Shown: piece after piece, positions 52,057 through 60,886 of the stretch
How the letters are laid out: each line of letters starts with the position of its first letter
Numbering within the stretch: position 1 is the stretch's first letter
Assembly: GCF_900091615.1 (NCBI RefSeq)
Contig: NZ_FMIA01000002.1
Location: 5,332,001-5,396,000 of the forward strand
Source: Micromonospora yangpuensis
GTDB taxonomy: Bacteria > Actinomycetota > Actinomycetes > Mycobacteriales > Micromonosporaceae
Direction of reading: 5' to 3'
Length of the DNA: 64,000 nucleotides
Made by a program: the position numbers and the translations under genes
Notes under the pieces: model-generated
What the model was told of the DNA's origin: nothing
The model's database searches: none
What the model saw: the letters and a program-made list of their open reading frames with translations, nothing else

Positions 52057-53427
52057 GTGGCCCAACGGTTGATCGTGGTCGGCGGGGACGCCGCCGGAAT
52101 GACGGCGGCGTCCCAGGCCCGGCGCCTGCGCGACCGCGACGATCTGGAAATCGTCGCCTTCGAGCGGGGACATTTCACCTCCTACTCGGCCTGCGGCATC
52201 CCGTACTGGATCGGCGGGGTGGTCGACGACCGGGACGAGCTGATCGCCCGACACCCGGCCACCTTCCGCGAGTCGTACCAGATCGACGTGCGGTTGCGGC
52301 ACGAGGTCACCCGGATCGACCTCGACCGCCGCGAGGTCGTCGCCCGGGACCTCGACGGTGACCGCGAGATTCGCGAGCGTTACGACACCCTGATGTACGC
52401 CGTCGGCGCGACCCCGCGCCTGCCGGCATGGGCGGACAGCCAGGTGGCCGGCATCTTCGGGGTGCAGACCCTGGACGACGGCGCGGCGCTGCGGGCCTGG
52501 CTGGAATCCGAGCCCGCACCCCGCCGGGCGGTGGTGGTCGGCGGCGGCTACATCGGTGTCGAGATGGCCGAGGCGCTGATCCAACGTGGTCTCACGGTGA
52601 CCCTGGTCGAGCGGGCCGAACAGCCGATGACCACGGTGGACCCGGACATGGCCGTCCGGGTCGCCGACGCGATGCGGGCCCTGGGCATCGAGATCCGCAC
52701 CGGCGTCGAGGTGACCGGGCTCCGGGAACGGGACGGCCGGGTCACCGCCGTGGTCACCGACGACGGGCCGGTGCCGGCCGACGTCGTGGTCCTGGGCCTG
52801 GGGGTACGCCCCAACACCGCCCTCGCCGAGGCGGCCGGCCTGCCACTGGGCTCCAGCGGTGGGGTCCGGGTGGACCGCCGGATGCGGGTGCTCGGGGTGC
52901 CCGACGTCTGGGCGGCCGGCGACTGTGTGGAGAGCCTGCACCGGGTCAGCGGCCTGCCGGTGCACATTCCGCTCGGCACCCACGCCAACAAGCAGGGCCG
53001 GGTCGCCGGGATCAACATCGGTGGCGGGTACGCCGCCTTCCCCGGGGTGATCGGCACCGCCGTGACGAAGGTCTGCGAGCTGGAGGTGGGGCGTACCGGC
53101 CTGCGGGAGCAGGATGCCCACGCGGCCGGGTTCGAGTTCGTCTCGGTGCACGTGGAGTCCACCAACCGCGCCGGCTACTACCCCGGTGCCCGGCCGATGA
53201 CGGTCAAGCTGATCGCCGAACGCCCCAGTGGTCGGCTGCTCGGCGCTCAGATCGTCGGTTGGTCCGAGGCGGCCAAGCGGATCGACGCCCTGGCGGTGGC
53301 GCTCTGGAACGAGATGACCGTCGACGACATGACCGGTCTCGACCTCGGCTACGCCCCGCCGTACGCCCCGGTCTGGGACCCGGTCCTCATCGCCGCCCGC
53401 AAAGCCGTAGACGCCCTAGCCCGCTAA
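52057..53427 (+). CDS. FAD-dependent pyridine nucleotide-disulfide oxidoreductase (CoA-disulfide-reductase-like)
   Basis: A 456-residue flavoprotein. The FAD loop is VVGGDAAGMTAA, the NAD(P) loop VVVGGGYIGVEMAEAL, and the second FAD motif VWAAGDCVE. A single conserved Cys (C46, in SYSACGIPYWIGG) replaces the usual Cys pair, the hallmark of the CoA-disulfide reductase, NADH oxidase and persulfide-reductase group. The C-terminal dimer domain ends PPYAPVWDPVLIAARKA. It reduces CoA disulfide, a persulfide or oxygen; the sequence does not decide which. Confidence 0.9.
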   Translation: MAQRLIVVGGDAAGMTAASQARRLRDRDDLEIVAFERGHFTSYSACGIPYWIGGVVDDRDELIARHPATFRESYQIDVRLRHEVTRIDLDRREVVARDLDGDREIRERYDTLMYAVGATPRLPAWADSQVAGIFGVQTLDDGAALRAWLESEPAPRRAVVVGGGYIGVEMAEALIQRGLTVTLVERAEQPMTTVDPDMAVRVADAMRALGIEIRTGVEVTGLRERDGRVTAVVTDDGPVPADVVVLGLGVRPNTALAEAAGLPLGSSGGVRVDRRMRVLGVPDVWAAGDCVESLHRVSGLPVHIPLGTHANKQGRVAGINIGGGYAAFPGVIGTAVTKVCELEVGRTGLREQDAHAAGFEFVSVHVESTNRAGYYPGARPMTVKLIAERPSGRLLGAQIVGWSEAAKRIDALAVALWNEMTVDDMTGLDLGYAPPYAPVWDPVLIAARKAVDALAR

Positions 53428-53439
53428 CCGCCACCCGGC

Positions 53440-53829
53440 TACTCCCCTGCCCGGCCGCCCCGCGACCCCGCGACTCCGCGACCCGGCAGCCCCGCGACCC
53501 GGCGGCCCGGCCGCCCGCGGCCCCGCGGCCCCGCGGCCCCGCGACCCGGCAGCCCCGCGACCTGGCGGTCCGGCGGCCCGGCCGCCCCGCGACCCCGCGA
53601 CCCCGCGACCCGGCAGCCCCGCGACCCCGCGACCCCGCAGCCCCGCGACCCCGCAGCCCCGCGACCCCGCGGCCCGGCAGCCCCGCGACCTGGCGGCCCG
53701 GCGGCCCGGCGGCCCCGCAGCCCCGCGACCCCGCGACCCCGCAGCCCCGCGACCCCGCGACCCGGCAGCCCCACGACCTGGCGGCCCGGCGGCCCGGCGG
53801 CCCGGCCGCCCCGCGACCCCGCAGCCCGG
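53440..53829. repeat. 390-bp array of degenerate GC-only nonamers
   Basis: About 40 units of nine bases, mostly CCCCGCGAC, CCCGGCAGC and CCCGGCGGC in changing order. No fixed spacer pattern exists, so it is not a CRISPR. It fills the space after the flavoprotein gene. Confidence 0.85.
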
Positions 53830-53830
53830 G

Positions 53831-53876
53831 TTTGGGGAGATCTGTGGTCGCTATGGCGACCACAGATCTCCCCAAA
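53831..53876. repeat. Perfect 21-bp hairpin
   Basis: Positions 53831-53851 and 53856-53876 are exact inverted copies around the loop TATG. The arm contains GGGGAGATCTGTGGTCG. It may be a bidirectional terminator or a member of a dispersed palindromic repeat family; only one copy is in the window. Confidence 0.85.
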
Positions 53877-53901
53877 GCGCCGGATGTCGGGGAGGTGACT
53901 G

Positions 53902-53989
53902 CGGGGGGTGGGCGGGTGGGGTGGGGTTGGTGGGTGAGGTTGGGTGGGTTGGGTTGGGTGGGGGTTGGGATGGGTGGGGGTGGGGGTGG
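53902..53989 (+). repeat. G-rich tract with telomere-like GGGTT units
   Basis: Nearly all runs are GGG to GGGGGG separated by T, TT, A or C, including consecutive GGGTTGGGTTGGG. It meets the pattern for several overlapping G-quadruplexes on the plus strand, directly upstream of and into the next gene start. Confidence 0.8.
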
Positions 53990-54948
53990 CTGGTGATGGC
54001 GCTTTGCGGGTGGAGTGGTTGCTCTTCGAGCAGGCGGGGATCATCACCTGGGGACAGGCCACGGCCGAGCTGAGTCCAGCGAAGGTGCGGCACCTGGTGA
54101 CCAGCGGGCGCTGGCACCGGGTCTGTCGGGGCGTCCTGCGGGCCGGCTCGGCGAACGCCGTTTACAGCCGGGACCAACAGTGGTGGGTCGCGGTGCTGGG
54201 CGCCGGCGACCAGGCCCTGCTCTCCGGTCTGGCTGCGGCACAGGCTGGCGGCCTGCGAGGCACGTGGCGGTACGACACCGTCGACGTGTTGATTCCGCAC
54301 CCCGCGCACCCCGCCGATCTGCTCCGCCGGCTACCGCTCGGGCTTCCGGCGGTGCGGATACGTCGTACCCGCGTGCTGCCACCGCAGGACCGGCAGCGCG
54401 GCCGCCCGCACCGCACCAGCATGGCCCGCTCGTTGGTGGACGCGGCGCAGTGGGCGCGTACCGATGATCAGGCGCAGGAGATCCTCGCTGCCGGCTGCCA
54501 GCAGCGGCGGGTGACCTCGGCGGCGCTGCAATCGGTCCTGGACCGGCTGCCCCGGGCCCGCCGCCGACCACTGCTGCGGCAGACCATACGGGACATCGCC
54601 GGCGGCGCCGAGGCTCTCTCCGAGATCGACCTGGTACGGCTCTGCCGGCGGTACGGACTTCCGGTTCCGGAGGGCCAGGAACGACGGCCCGACGCCGACG
54701 GCCGGACCCGGTTCCTGGACGCCTACTGGCGGCGATGGCGGCTGCATGTCGAGGTCGACGGCGCCCATCACATGGATGTCCGCAACTGGGCGGCCGACCT
54801 GCGCCGACAGAACAAGGTCTGGATCGAGGGTGACCGGATCCTGCGGTTCACCGCGTTCGACGTCCGGCGACGCCCGGCGGAGGTGGCGGCCCAACTTCGG
54901 GCCGCCCTGACGGCTGCGGGCTGGTCGGCGGATCCGACCCCCAGCTAG
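53986..54948 (+). CDS. DUF559 protein with AbiEi-like N-terminal domain
   Basis: About 320 residues from GTG 53986; the exact start is unclear because the G-rich tract runs into it. Residues about 10-60 resemble the winged helix of AbiEi antitoxins (LFEQAGIITWGQATAEL ... GRWHRVCRGVLRAG). The C-terminus is a DUF559/VSR-like endonuclease fold with RFLDAYWRRWRLHVEVDGAH, then ADLRRQNKVWIEGDRILRF. Many copies of this combination occur in actinobacterial genomes; their function is unproven. No AbiEii-type toxin gene is adjacent. Confidence 0.75.
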   Translation: MAGDGALRVEWLLFEQAGIITWGQATAELSPAKVRHLVTSGRWHRVCRGVLRAGSANAVYSRDQQWWVAVLGAGDQALLSGLAAAQAGGLRGTWRYDTVDVLIPHPAHPADLLRRLPLGLPAVRIRRTRVLPPQDRQRGRPHRTSMARSLVDAAQWARTDDQAQEILAAGCQQRRVTSAALQSVLDRLPRARRRPLLRQTIRDIAGGAEALSEIDLVRLCRRYGLPVPEGQERRPDADGRTRFLDAYWRRWRLHVEVDGAHHMDVRNWAADLRRQNKVWIEGDRILRFTAFDVRRRPAEVAAQLRAALTAAGWSADPTPS

Positions 54949-54984
54949 ACCGCCGACCACCGACCACCGCAACTGGGCCATCGA

Positions 54985-55192
54985 GCACGGGCACCGAGCA
55001 CCGGCACCGGCACCGGCACCGGCACGAGCACGGACACGGACACGAGCACCGGCACCGGCACCGGCACGGGCACGGGACACGAGCACGGGCACGGGACACG
55101 AGCACGAGCACGGGCACCGGGCACCGGGCACGGGCACGGGCACCGGGCACGGGCACGGGCACCGGGCACGGGCACCGGACACCCCAACTGGG
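54985..55192. repeat. Hexamer array (GGCACC/GGCACG)
   Basis: About 208 bases of GGCACC, GGCACG, GAGCAC and GGGCACC units, with longer phrases such as CCGGGCACGGGCAC repeated. It lies in the 356-bp gap between the DUF559 and glycosylase genes; the rest of the gap has looser copies of AACTGGGCCA and no gene. Confidence 0.85.
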
Positions 55193-55304
55193 CCACCGAG
55201 CATCGGGCACCGGCCACCGAAGCTGGGCCAACGGCCGTCGGCCGACCCGCAGGTAGGCCAGCGGCCACCGGCGACCTCCGCAGCTGGGCCGGTGAGCTGC
55301 CGGG

Positions 55305-56111
55305 TCAGCGTTGGCAGGTGGGGCACCAGTACAGGTTGCGGCCGGCGAGGGTGCCGCGGCGCACCTCGGTGCCGCAGACGTGGCAGGGCTGGCCGGGGCG
55401 GCGGTAGACGTAGACCTCACCGCCGTGCCGGTCGACGCGGGGGGCCCGGCCGGTCGCCTCGGGCAGGTGCGCCGGGCGGACGGTGTCGATCCGGCCGTGC
55501 GCGACGGCGAGGGTCATCAGCTCGACCAGGTCGACCCAGAGGTCCCGCCAGGCGGCGGCGGTCAGCTGCCGGCCGGGCAGCGTCGGCGGCAGACCGGCCC
55601 GGAACAACGCCTCGGTGACGAAGATCAGCCCGGTGCCGGCCACCACCGACTGGTCGAGCAGGAGCGCGGCCAGCGCCGTCGAGCTGCGCACGATCCGGGC
55701 GTACGCCCGCGCCGGGTCGGCGTCGGCGCGCAGCGGATCCGGGCCGAGCCGCTCCCGCAGGGCCCGTACCTCCGGCGGGTCGAGCAGTTCACAGGCGGTC
55801 GGGCCACGCAGGTCAAGCCAGTGCCGGTCGCTGGCCAGCCGCAACCGGATCTGCCCCACCGGCTCCGGCGGCGCACCGTCGCCGTCGGTCACCTTCCCGT
55901 ACAACCCCAGGTGTACGTGCAGGGTGAGCTCACCGGCGTAGTGGTGCAGCAGGTGCTTGCCGTACGCCTCGGTGGACTCCAGGACGGTGCCGGAAAGCCG
56001 GGCCGCGCCCTCGGCGAACCGGCCCTGCGGGCTGGCGGCGTGCACCTTGTCCCCGGCGAACAGCTCGGCGTGCCGGGCCGCCAGGCGGTGGATGCTGTGT
56101 CCTTCTGGCAC
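55305..56111 (-). CDS. Nei2-type endonuclease VIII / formamidopyrimidine-DNA glycosylase family protein
   Basis: A 268-residue base-excision repair enzyme. The start GTG 56111 is fixed by the PEGHSIHRLA opening: after removal of fMet, Pro is the nucleophile and Glu the catalytic acid. GKHLLHHY and LGLYGKV follow. A C-terminal zinc finger CHVCGTEVRRGTLAGR ... CPTCQR is complete. This matches actinobacterial Nei2, which removes oxidised pyrimidines and has AP-lyase activity. The mRNA is probably leaderless. Confidence 0.92.
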   Translation of the reverse strand: MPEGHSIHRLAARHAELFAGDKVHAASPQGRFAEGAARLSGTVLESTEAYGKHLLHHYAGELTLHVHLGLYGKVTDGDGAPPEPVGQIRLRLASDRHWLDLRGPTACELLDPPEVRALRERLGPDPLRADADPARAYARIVRSSTALAALLLDQSVVAGTGLIFVTEALFRAGLPPTLPGRQLTAAAWRDLWVDLVELMTLAVAHGRIDTVRPAHLPEATGRAPRVDRHGGEVYVYRRPGQPCHVCGTEVRRGTLAGRNLYWCPTCQR

Positions 56112-56708
56112 GACTGCCGAGCGTAGCCGAGCCACGCCGACGCCTTCGGCCGGCGCTGCCCGGTGACCTGACCTGTCGGGGTGTCGGACGCCGGAAGAGG
56201 TCCCGCGCCCGATGGGAGCAATGCGAGGATTCTCAGCGTTTTCCCAGCTCCACCCGGGGGTGGGGGTTGTCGCCCACGGTCGGGTCGGTATGGTCGGTCG
56301 CCAGGTGGCGGGCTGCCCCGCCGCCATGATCAGGGTGCACGACCAGGGTCGCCGGGCGGGGTTCCTGCCGGGTGACGGCCGACCGGCGCGGAACGACCCG
56401 CGTCGCGCTGACGCCTGTCCGCGTCGGGAACGGCACGGCGCTGCCGACCGCCGGTTGAATGCGGTGCGTGATCACCGAGCCTGCGTTTGGCATGGTCGCA
56501 GGCCCGCCGGACAGCGCGTGTCCGGCCTTCTGCGCTGCTCAAGCGGGGTTTTCGCCGGGTGCCTCGGGCTGCGCGGAGCCGGCGGCGACTGCGGTCCGTG
56601 ATTAAGGTCCGATCACGATACATAAGCATTTTTCATCTTTTGCGGTGCTTGTGGCTATGGTCGGGCATCCACGCACCCCCCGTAAGCCATCGTGGAAAGG
56701 GAGAAGCT
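56112..56708. other. Gene-free regulatory stretch upstream of ehuB
   Basis: About 600 bases without a convincing gene; frames are open but lack family sequence. An A+T-rich segment at 56598-56670 stands out, with GTGAT...ATCAC arms around 56598-56617, a TATGGT at 56655-56660 and a TTTTTCATCTTTT run. The ehuB promoter is presumably there. Confidence 0.5.
56120..56125 (-). promoter_or_regulatory. -10 box of the glycosylase gene
   Basis: TACGCT on the minus strand ends eight bases before the GTG at 56111; no ribosome site is visible. Confidence 0.4.
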
Positions 56709-57614
56709 GTGGCACTGAATCGAGGAACATCGCGGCGTGATCTGTTCAGGCTCGCGGCCGTGGCCGGCGCGGCCACCGCCTCGGCCGCTCTGGTGGGCTG
56801 CTCGCGGACCGACACCGCCGGCGGCGACGCCGGTGGCGACGGGAACCTGCTGGAGCAGGCCCGGGAGCGCGGTTACCTGACCGTCGGCTTCGCCGGCGAG
56901 GCGCCGTACGCGTTCAAGGACGGCGGTGACCTCACCGGGCAGGCCCCCGCCGTACACGGTGAGATCTGGAAGGCGCTCGGCATCGACGAGCTGCGCGGGG
57001 TCCAGGTCGGATTCGGGCAGTTGATCCCGGGCCTGAACGCCAAGCGGTTCGACGCGGTGGCGGCCGGCATGTTCATCCTGCCGGACCGGTGCGCGCAGGC
57101 CCAGTTCTCCGCGCCGGTCTACGTCGCGCCACAGGCGTTCCTGGTGCCCGAGGGCAACCCGGAGCAGCTCACCGACTACAAGTCGGTGGCCGACGCGGGT
57201 GTCACGCTGGGTGTGCTGCCCGGCGCGGTGGAGGGCATCCACGCCCGGGAACTCGGGGTGACCGAGCTGGTCGAGATCGCCAGCCAACGGGACGCGCTCT
57301 CGGCGCTCAAGGCCGGCCGGATCAAGGCCTTCGCACTGACCAGCATCTCGCTGCGGAACATGCTCGACCAGGAACAGGACGCCAAGCTGACGTTGACCGA
57401 GCCGTTCACCCCGGTCATCGACGGCAAGGAGCAGATCGGTGCCGGCGCGGCGGTCTTCCGCAAGGACAGCACCGACCTGCGCGACGCGTTCAACGGCGAA
57501 CTGGCCAAGCTGCGCGAATCCGGCCGGCTGCTGGAGCTGATCCAGCCGTTCGGGTTCGGCCCGGAGACCATCCCACCGGCGGACCTGACCACCGAGCAGC
57601 TCTGCCAGGGCTGA
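56709..57614 (+). CDS. ehuB: Ectoine/hydroxyectoine-type ABC transporter, substrate-binding lipoprotein
   Basis: A 301-residue lipoprotein from GTG 56709, preceded by AAGGGAG. A Tat-type leader (SRRDLFRLAAVAG) ends in the lipobox LVGC, so Cys31 is the lipid-bearing residue. The mature part matches the EhuB family: GYLTVGFAGEAPYAFKDGG, LIPGLNAKRFDAVAAGMFI and RCAQAQFSAPVYVAPQAFLV. EhuB binds ectoine and hydroxyectoine, but no ectoine-degradation (eut/doe) genes are nearby, so the ligand could be another cationic or amino-acid compound. First gene of ehuBCDA. Confidence 0.85.
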   Translation: MALNRGTSRRDLFRLAAVAGAATASAALVGCSRTDTAGGDAGGDGNLLEQARERGYLTVGFAGEAPYAFKDGGDLTGQAPAVHGEIWKALGIDELRGVQVGFGQLIPGLNAKRFDAVAAGMFILPDRCAQAQFSAPVYVAPQAFLVPEGNPEQLTDYKSVADAGVTLGVLPGAVEGIHARELGVTELVEIASQRDALSALKAGRIKAFALTSISLRNMLDQEQDAKLTLTEPFTPVIDGKEQIGAGAAVFRKDSTDLRDAFNGELAKLRESGRLLELIQPFGFGPETIPPADLTTEQLCQG

Positions 57615-57623
57615 CCCGTAGCC

Positions 57624-58343
57624 GTGGACTTCGTCACCGATTTCACCCCCTGGGTCGACGATCTGCTCGGCGGTGTCTGGATCACCGTGCTGGTCACCGT
57701 GCTCGGTGCCGCCGGAGCGCTGGTCATCTCGTTCGTCTTCGGGCTGCTGGCGCAGGCCAAGGGGCGGTTGCCCCGGTTCGTGGCCCGGACCTTCATCGAG
57801 TTCTTCCGGGGCACCTCGCTGCTGGTGCAGCTGTGGTGGCTCTTCTTCGTGCTGCCGGCCTTCGGCTGGACGTTGGAGCCGCTCGCCGTCGGGGTCACCG
57901 CCTTCGCGCTCAACTTCGGCGCGTACGGGGCCGAGGTGGTACGCGGTGCGATCAACGCCGTACCGAGGGCGCAGTGGGAGGCGACCGTGGCCTGCAACAT
58001 GACCGCCTACCAACGCATGCGGCTGGTGATCCTGCCGCAGGCGGTGGTGGGGATGATCCCGCCGTTCAACAACCTGCTGATCCAGCTGCTCAAGTCGACG
58101 CCGCTGGTCTACACGGTCACCCTGATCGACGTGACCGCGGTCACCCAGGACTTCCGGGCGGCCGAGGGGCATGAGGCGTACATCTTCGGGTTGGCGCTCC
58201 TGGTCTATCTGGCGCTGGCCTACCTGTTGACGTTGGGCACCCGGGCGCTGGAGCGGCGGGCGAAGGCCGCGGTCGGTCAGCACGAACCGGCCCGACGCCG
58301 CTGGTGGTCACCGGCCCGACCGACCCGGGGGGTGACCGGATGA
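57624..58343 (+). CDS. ehuC: Ehu-type ABC transporter permease C
   Basis: A 239-residue His/Glu/Gln-type amino-acid permease from GTG 57624, nine bases after ehuB. It has five or so helices, FIEFFRGTSLLVQLWWLFF, and the ATPase-contact EAA loop GAINAVPRAQWEATVACNMTAY (split: GAINAVPRAQWEA and TVACNMTAYQRMR). Its stop overlaps ehuD as ATGA. It forms a heterodimeric pore with EhuD. Confidence 0.87.
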   Translation: MDFVTDFTPWVDDLLGGVWITVLVTVLGAAGALVISFVFGLLAQAKGRLPRFVARTFIEFFRGTSLLVQLWWLFFVLPAFGWTLEPLAVGVTAFALNFGAYGAEVVRGAINAVPRAQWEATVACNMTAYQRMRLVILPQAVVGMIPPFNNLLIQLLKSTPLVYTVTLIDVTAVTQDFRAAEGHEAYIFGLALLVYLALAYLLTLGTRALERRAKAAVGQHEPARRRWWSPARPTRGVTG

Positions 58344-58993
58344 CCTGGGACTGGGACTACGCCCTCGACATCCTGCCGGACCTGCTCTCGGCCTTCGTCC
58401 GGTTCACCCTGGTGGCGACCGTGCTGGGTACCCTGCTCGGCGCCATGCTGGGACTGGTGTTCGCGGTCGTGCGGCGGCTGCGGGTGCCGGTGCTCGCACC
58501 GTTGGTGGGTGCGTTCATCGAGTTCGTCCGCAGCACGCCACTGCTGGTGCAGCTCTTCTTCCTGTTCTACGTGCTGCCGCTGGCCGGCGTCACATTGCCC
58601 GCACTGACCACCGGCGTCATCGGTCTCGGGGTGCACTACGCCTGCTACTACGCCGAGATCTACCGCGCCGGGATCGACGGTGTCCCCAGGGGACAGTGGG
58701 AGGCCAGCACCGCGCTCTCGCTGCCCCGACGCTTCGTCTGGCAGCACGTGGTGCTGCCCCAGGCGATCCGTCGGGTGTTGCCGGCGCTGGGCAACAACGT
58801 GATCTCGATGTTCAAGGAGACGCCGTTCCTGGCGCTGATCACCGTGCCGGAGATGCTCCAACAGGCCCGGTCGATCGGCGGCTACAGCTTCCGGTACGTC
58901 GAGCCGATCACCCTCGTCGGCCTGATCTTCCTGGCCGCGAGTTACCCGACCGCCATCGCGCTGCGCCGATTGGAGATCCGCCTTGGTCGCTGA
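58340..58993 (+). CDS. ehuD: Ehu-type ABC transporter permease D
   Basis: A 217-residue permease. The start is set at ATG 58340, overlapping the ehuC stop, with GGGGGG upstream. Typical segments are FIEFVRSTPLLVQLFFLFYV and the EAA loop GIDGVPRGQWEASTALSLP. It partners EhuC. Its 3' end overlaps the ATPase gene by 11 bases. Confidence 0.87.
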   Translation: MTWDWDYALDILPDLLSAFVRFTLVATVLGTLLGAMLGLVFAVVRRLRVPVLAPLVGAFIEFVRSTPLLVQLFFLFYVLPLAGVTLPALTTGVIGLGVHYACYYAEIYRAGIDGVPRGQWEASTALSLPRRFVWQHVVLPQAIRRVLPALGNNVISMFKETPFLALITVPEMLQQARSIGGYSFRYVEPITLVGLIFLAASYPTAIALRRLEIRLGR

Positions 58994-59801
58994 ACCTGTC
59001 ACCGAGAAAACCGATCCGCTGCCGTCGACGGGGCCGATGGTCCGGTTCGACAAGGTGGTCAAGAAGTACGACGACCACGTGGTGCTCCGCGAACTCGACT
59101 TCGAGGTCGCCCCCGGCGAGCGGGTCACCCTGATCGGGCCGAGCGGCTCGGGCAAGACCACCATCCTGCGACTGTTGATGACGCTGGAGCGTCCCGACGA
59201 CGGGCTGATCTGGGTCGACGGCGATCCGCTCTGGCACGTCCGCGCCGGCACCGGCTACCGGCCGGCCAACGAGAAGCACCTGCGGCAGGCGCGCCGCTCC
59301 ATCGGCATGGTGTTCCAGCAGTTCAACCTCTTCCCGAACATGAGCGTGCTGCGCAACGTCACCGAACCGCCGGTACGGGTGCTGGGCGTCTCGCGGGACG
59401 AGGCCGAGCAGCGCGCCCGGAGCCTGCTGGAACGGGTGGGGTTGAGCGAGAAGGCGGACGCCCGGCCCACCCAACTCTCCGGCGGGCAGCAGCAACGGGT
59501 CGCCATCGCCCGGGCGCTGGCCATGGAACCCAAGGTGCTGCTGCTGGACGAGGTCACCTCGGCTCTCGACCCGGAACTCGTGGTCGGGGTGCTCGACGTG
59601 CTGCGGGAGATCGCCGACACCACCGACATCACCATGCTGATCGTCACCCACGAGATGAACTTCGCGCGGGACGTCTCGAACCGGGTGATGATGTTCGACC
59701 AGGGCCAGGTGATCGAGCAGGGGCCGCCGGAACAGATCTTCACCGATCCCCGGCACGAGCGCAGCAAGGAGTTCCTCCGGGCCGTCCTCGACGCCCGCTG
59801 A
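58983..59801 (+). CDS. ehuA: Ehu-type ABC transporter ATP-binding protein
   Basis: A 272-residue ABC ATPase from TTG 58983, with GGAG seven bases upstream inside ehuD. Walker A is GPSGSGKTT (52-60), signature LSGGQQQR, Walker B VLLLDEVTSALDPE, and H-loop VTHEM. An insertion WHVRAGTGYRPANEKHLRQA between Walker A and the Q-loop is characteristic of EhuA. It powers import through EhuCD. Confidence 0.9.
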   Translation: MVAEPVTEKTDPLPSTGPMVRFDKVVKKYDDHVVLRELDFEVAPGERVTLIGPSGSGKTTILRLLMTLERPDDGLIWVDGDPLWHVRAGTGYRPANEKHLRQARRSIGMVFQQFNLFPNMSVLRNVTEPPVRVLGVSRDEAEQRARSLLERVGLSEKADARPTQLSGGQQQRVAIARALAMEPKVLLLDEVTSALDPELVVGVLDVLREIADTTDITMLIVTHEMNFARDVSNRVMMFDQGQVIEQGPPEQIFTDPRHERSKEFLRAVLDAR

Positions 59802-59915
59802 GGCGGCAACGGGTGTCGGGCTCCTGGTGGGTGGGTAACTCCGGGGGGTGACCGCGTGGCTGGTCCGCCAGCCGGGTTCGTCCCGTCCGCGCGGCGTTCA
59901 CCAGGAGGAGTAGCG

Positions 59916-60566
59916 ATGAGAATTCCTTCGCTGTCGCGCCGTAAGGAGCCGACACCAGAGGAGCAGGACAGCCCCCGCGACGGCGCGGTGGCGACCGAGG
60001 CCCACCCCGACGAACGCGTCTCGGACGCCGAACGGCGCGCCGCCGAACGCGGCGCGGTGGCCCGAGCCGCCACCGCCCGGCCGACCGAGGACAACCAGCG
60101 CCGCAAGCCCCTGCCCCCGCCGCCGCCGGCCGGGGTGGACAGTCGTACCCCGGGGTCGGACCGGTCCACCGACGACCCGGCGCGGACCCCGGTCGACGCC
60201 GTGACCCCGACCGACGGCCAACCACCGGTGGTCGCCGGCCCGAAACCGAGGGCCAGCCTGCTCGCCACCGTGGGCCTGGTGGTGAGCGTGGCCGGCGCGC
60301 TGTTCGTGTTGACCGGCACCCTCGCCGGCTACGGCATCGGGCTGGGCGCGTTGGGCGCGGTCGTCGCCGTGCTCGGCCTGATCGCCACCCGCCGCCGGCA
60401 CGTCGCCGGCAAGACCGACGCGCTGATCGGCATGCTGGTCGGGCTCGCGGCGGTGGTGATCGGGGTGCTGGCGATGACCGGCCAGTTCGAGTGGCCCACC
60501 ACCGACGGCGACACCGTGCTGCGCTTCCGGGAGTGGCTTGACTCACAGTTTGTCGACCGCTTCTGA
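59916..60566 (+). CDS. DUF4190-like membrane protein with long disordered N-terminus
   Basis: A 216-residue protein from ATG 59916 with a perfect AGGAGGAG upstream. Residues 1-125 are polar and disordered (KEPTPEEQDSPRDGAVATE, PLPPPPPAG). Two or three membrane helices follow (about 128-150, 155-172 and 182-200) in a DUF4190-like hairpin with GYGIGLGALGAVVAVLGLIA. The function is unknown. It lies 114 bases after ehuA and may be separate from it. Confidence 0.7.
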   Translation: MRIPSLSRRKEPTPEEQDSPRDGAVATEAHPDERVSDAERRAAERGAVARAATARPTEDNQRRKPLPPPPPAGVDSRTPGSDRSTDDPARTPVDAVTPTDGQPPVVAGPKPRASLLATVGLVVSVAGALFVLTGTLAGYGIGLGALGAVVAVLGLIATRRRHVAGKTDALIGMLVGLAAVVIGVLAMTGQFEWPTTDGDTVLRFREWLDSQFVDRF

Positions 60567-60886
60567 CGGGCACATGTGATCTCGCCGGTGGTACACCGGA
60601 GGTCGGCCCGGCCAGCAGGTGGTTCACCCGCAGGGCAAAACCTCTCTCGGGGGGCGGCGATACGCCGCCCCCCGAGGCATGTCCGGCTCCGGCCCGCCCT
60701 GGTTCCGCCCGTCGCGGCCGACCCGCCCGCAACGAATCGCGGCTGCGGCCTGCCCACACGCAACGAACCACCGGTCTACGCAAGCCTCAACGGTGGTTAC
60801 CGTCGTCCGGTGCCGCATAGCGTGGAGCCACGGCGCCAGCCCGCGTGCCGAGGTGGCCGGGCGCGCCCGAGCCTTGGAGCAGGACG
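60567..60886. other. Intergenic region before ddaH
   Basis: About 320 bases. It contains the strong terminator at 60646-60676 and then unremarkable GC-rich DNA in which the ddaH promoter must lie; I could not assign boxes. Confidence 0.5.
60646..60676 (+). terminator. Terminator after the DUF4190-like gene
   Basis: CTCGGGGGGCGGCG and its exact complement form a 14-bp stem with the loop ATA, 80 bases beyond the stop codon. Confidence 0.8.

Noticed and set aside
53440..53829. Possible CRISPR array
   Set aside because: Units are nine bases, degenerate and contiguous, with no unique spacers and no cas genes nearby.
56141..56627. A plus-strand gene before ehuB
   Set aside because: Open frames lack start signals and sensible protein sequence; the stretch looks regulatory and non-coding.
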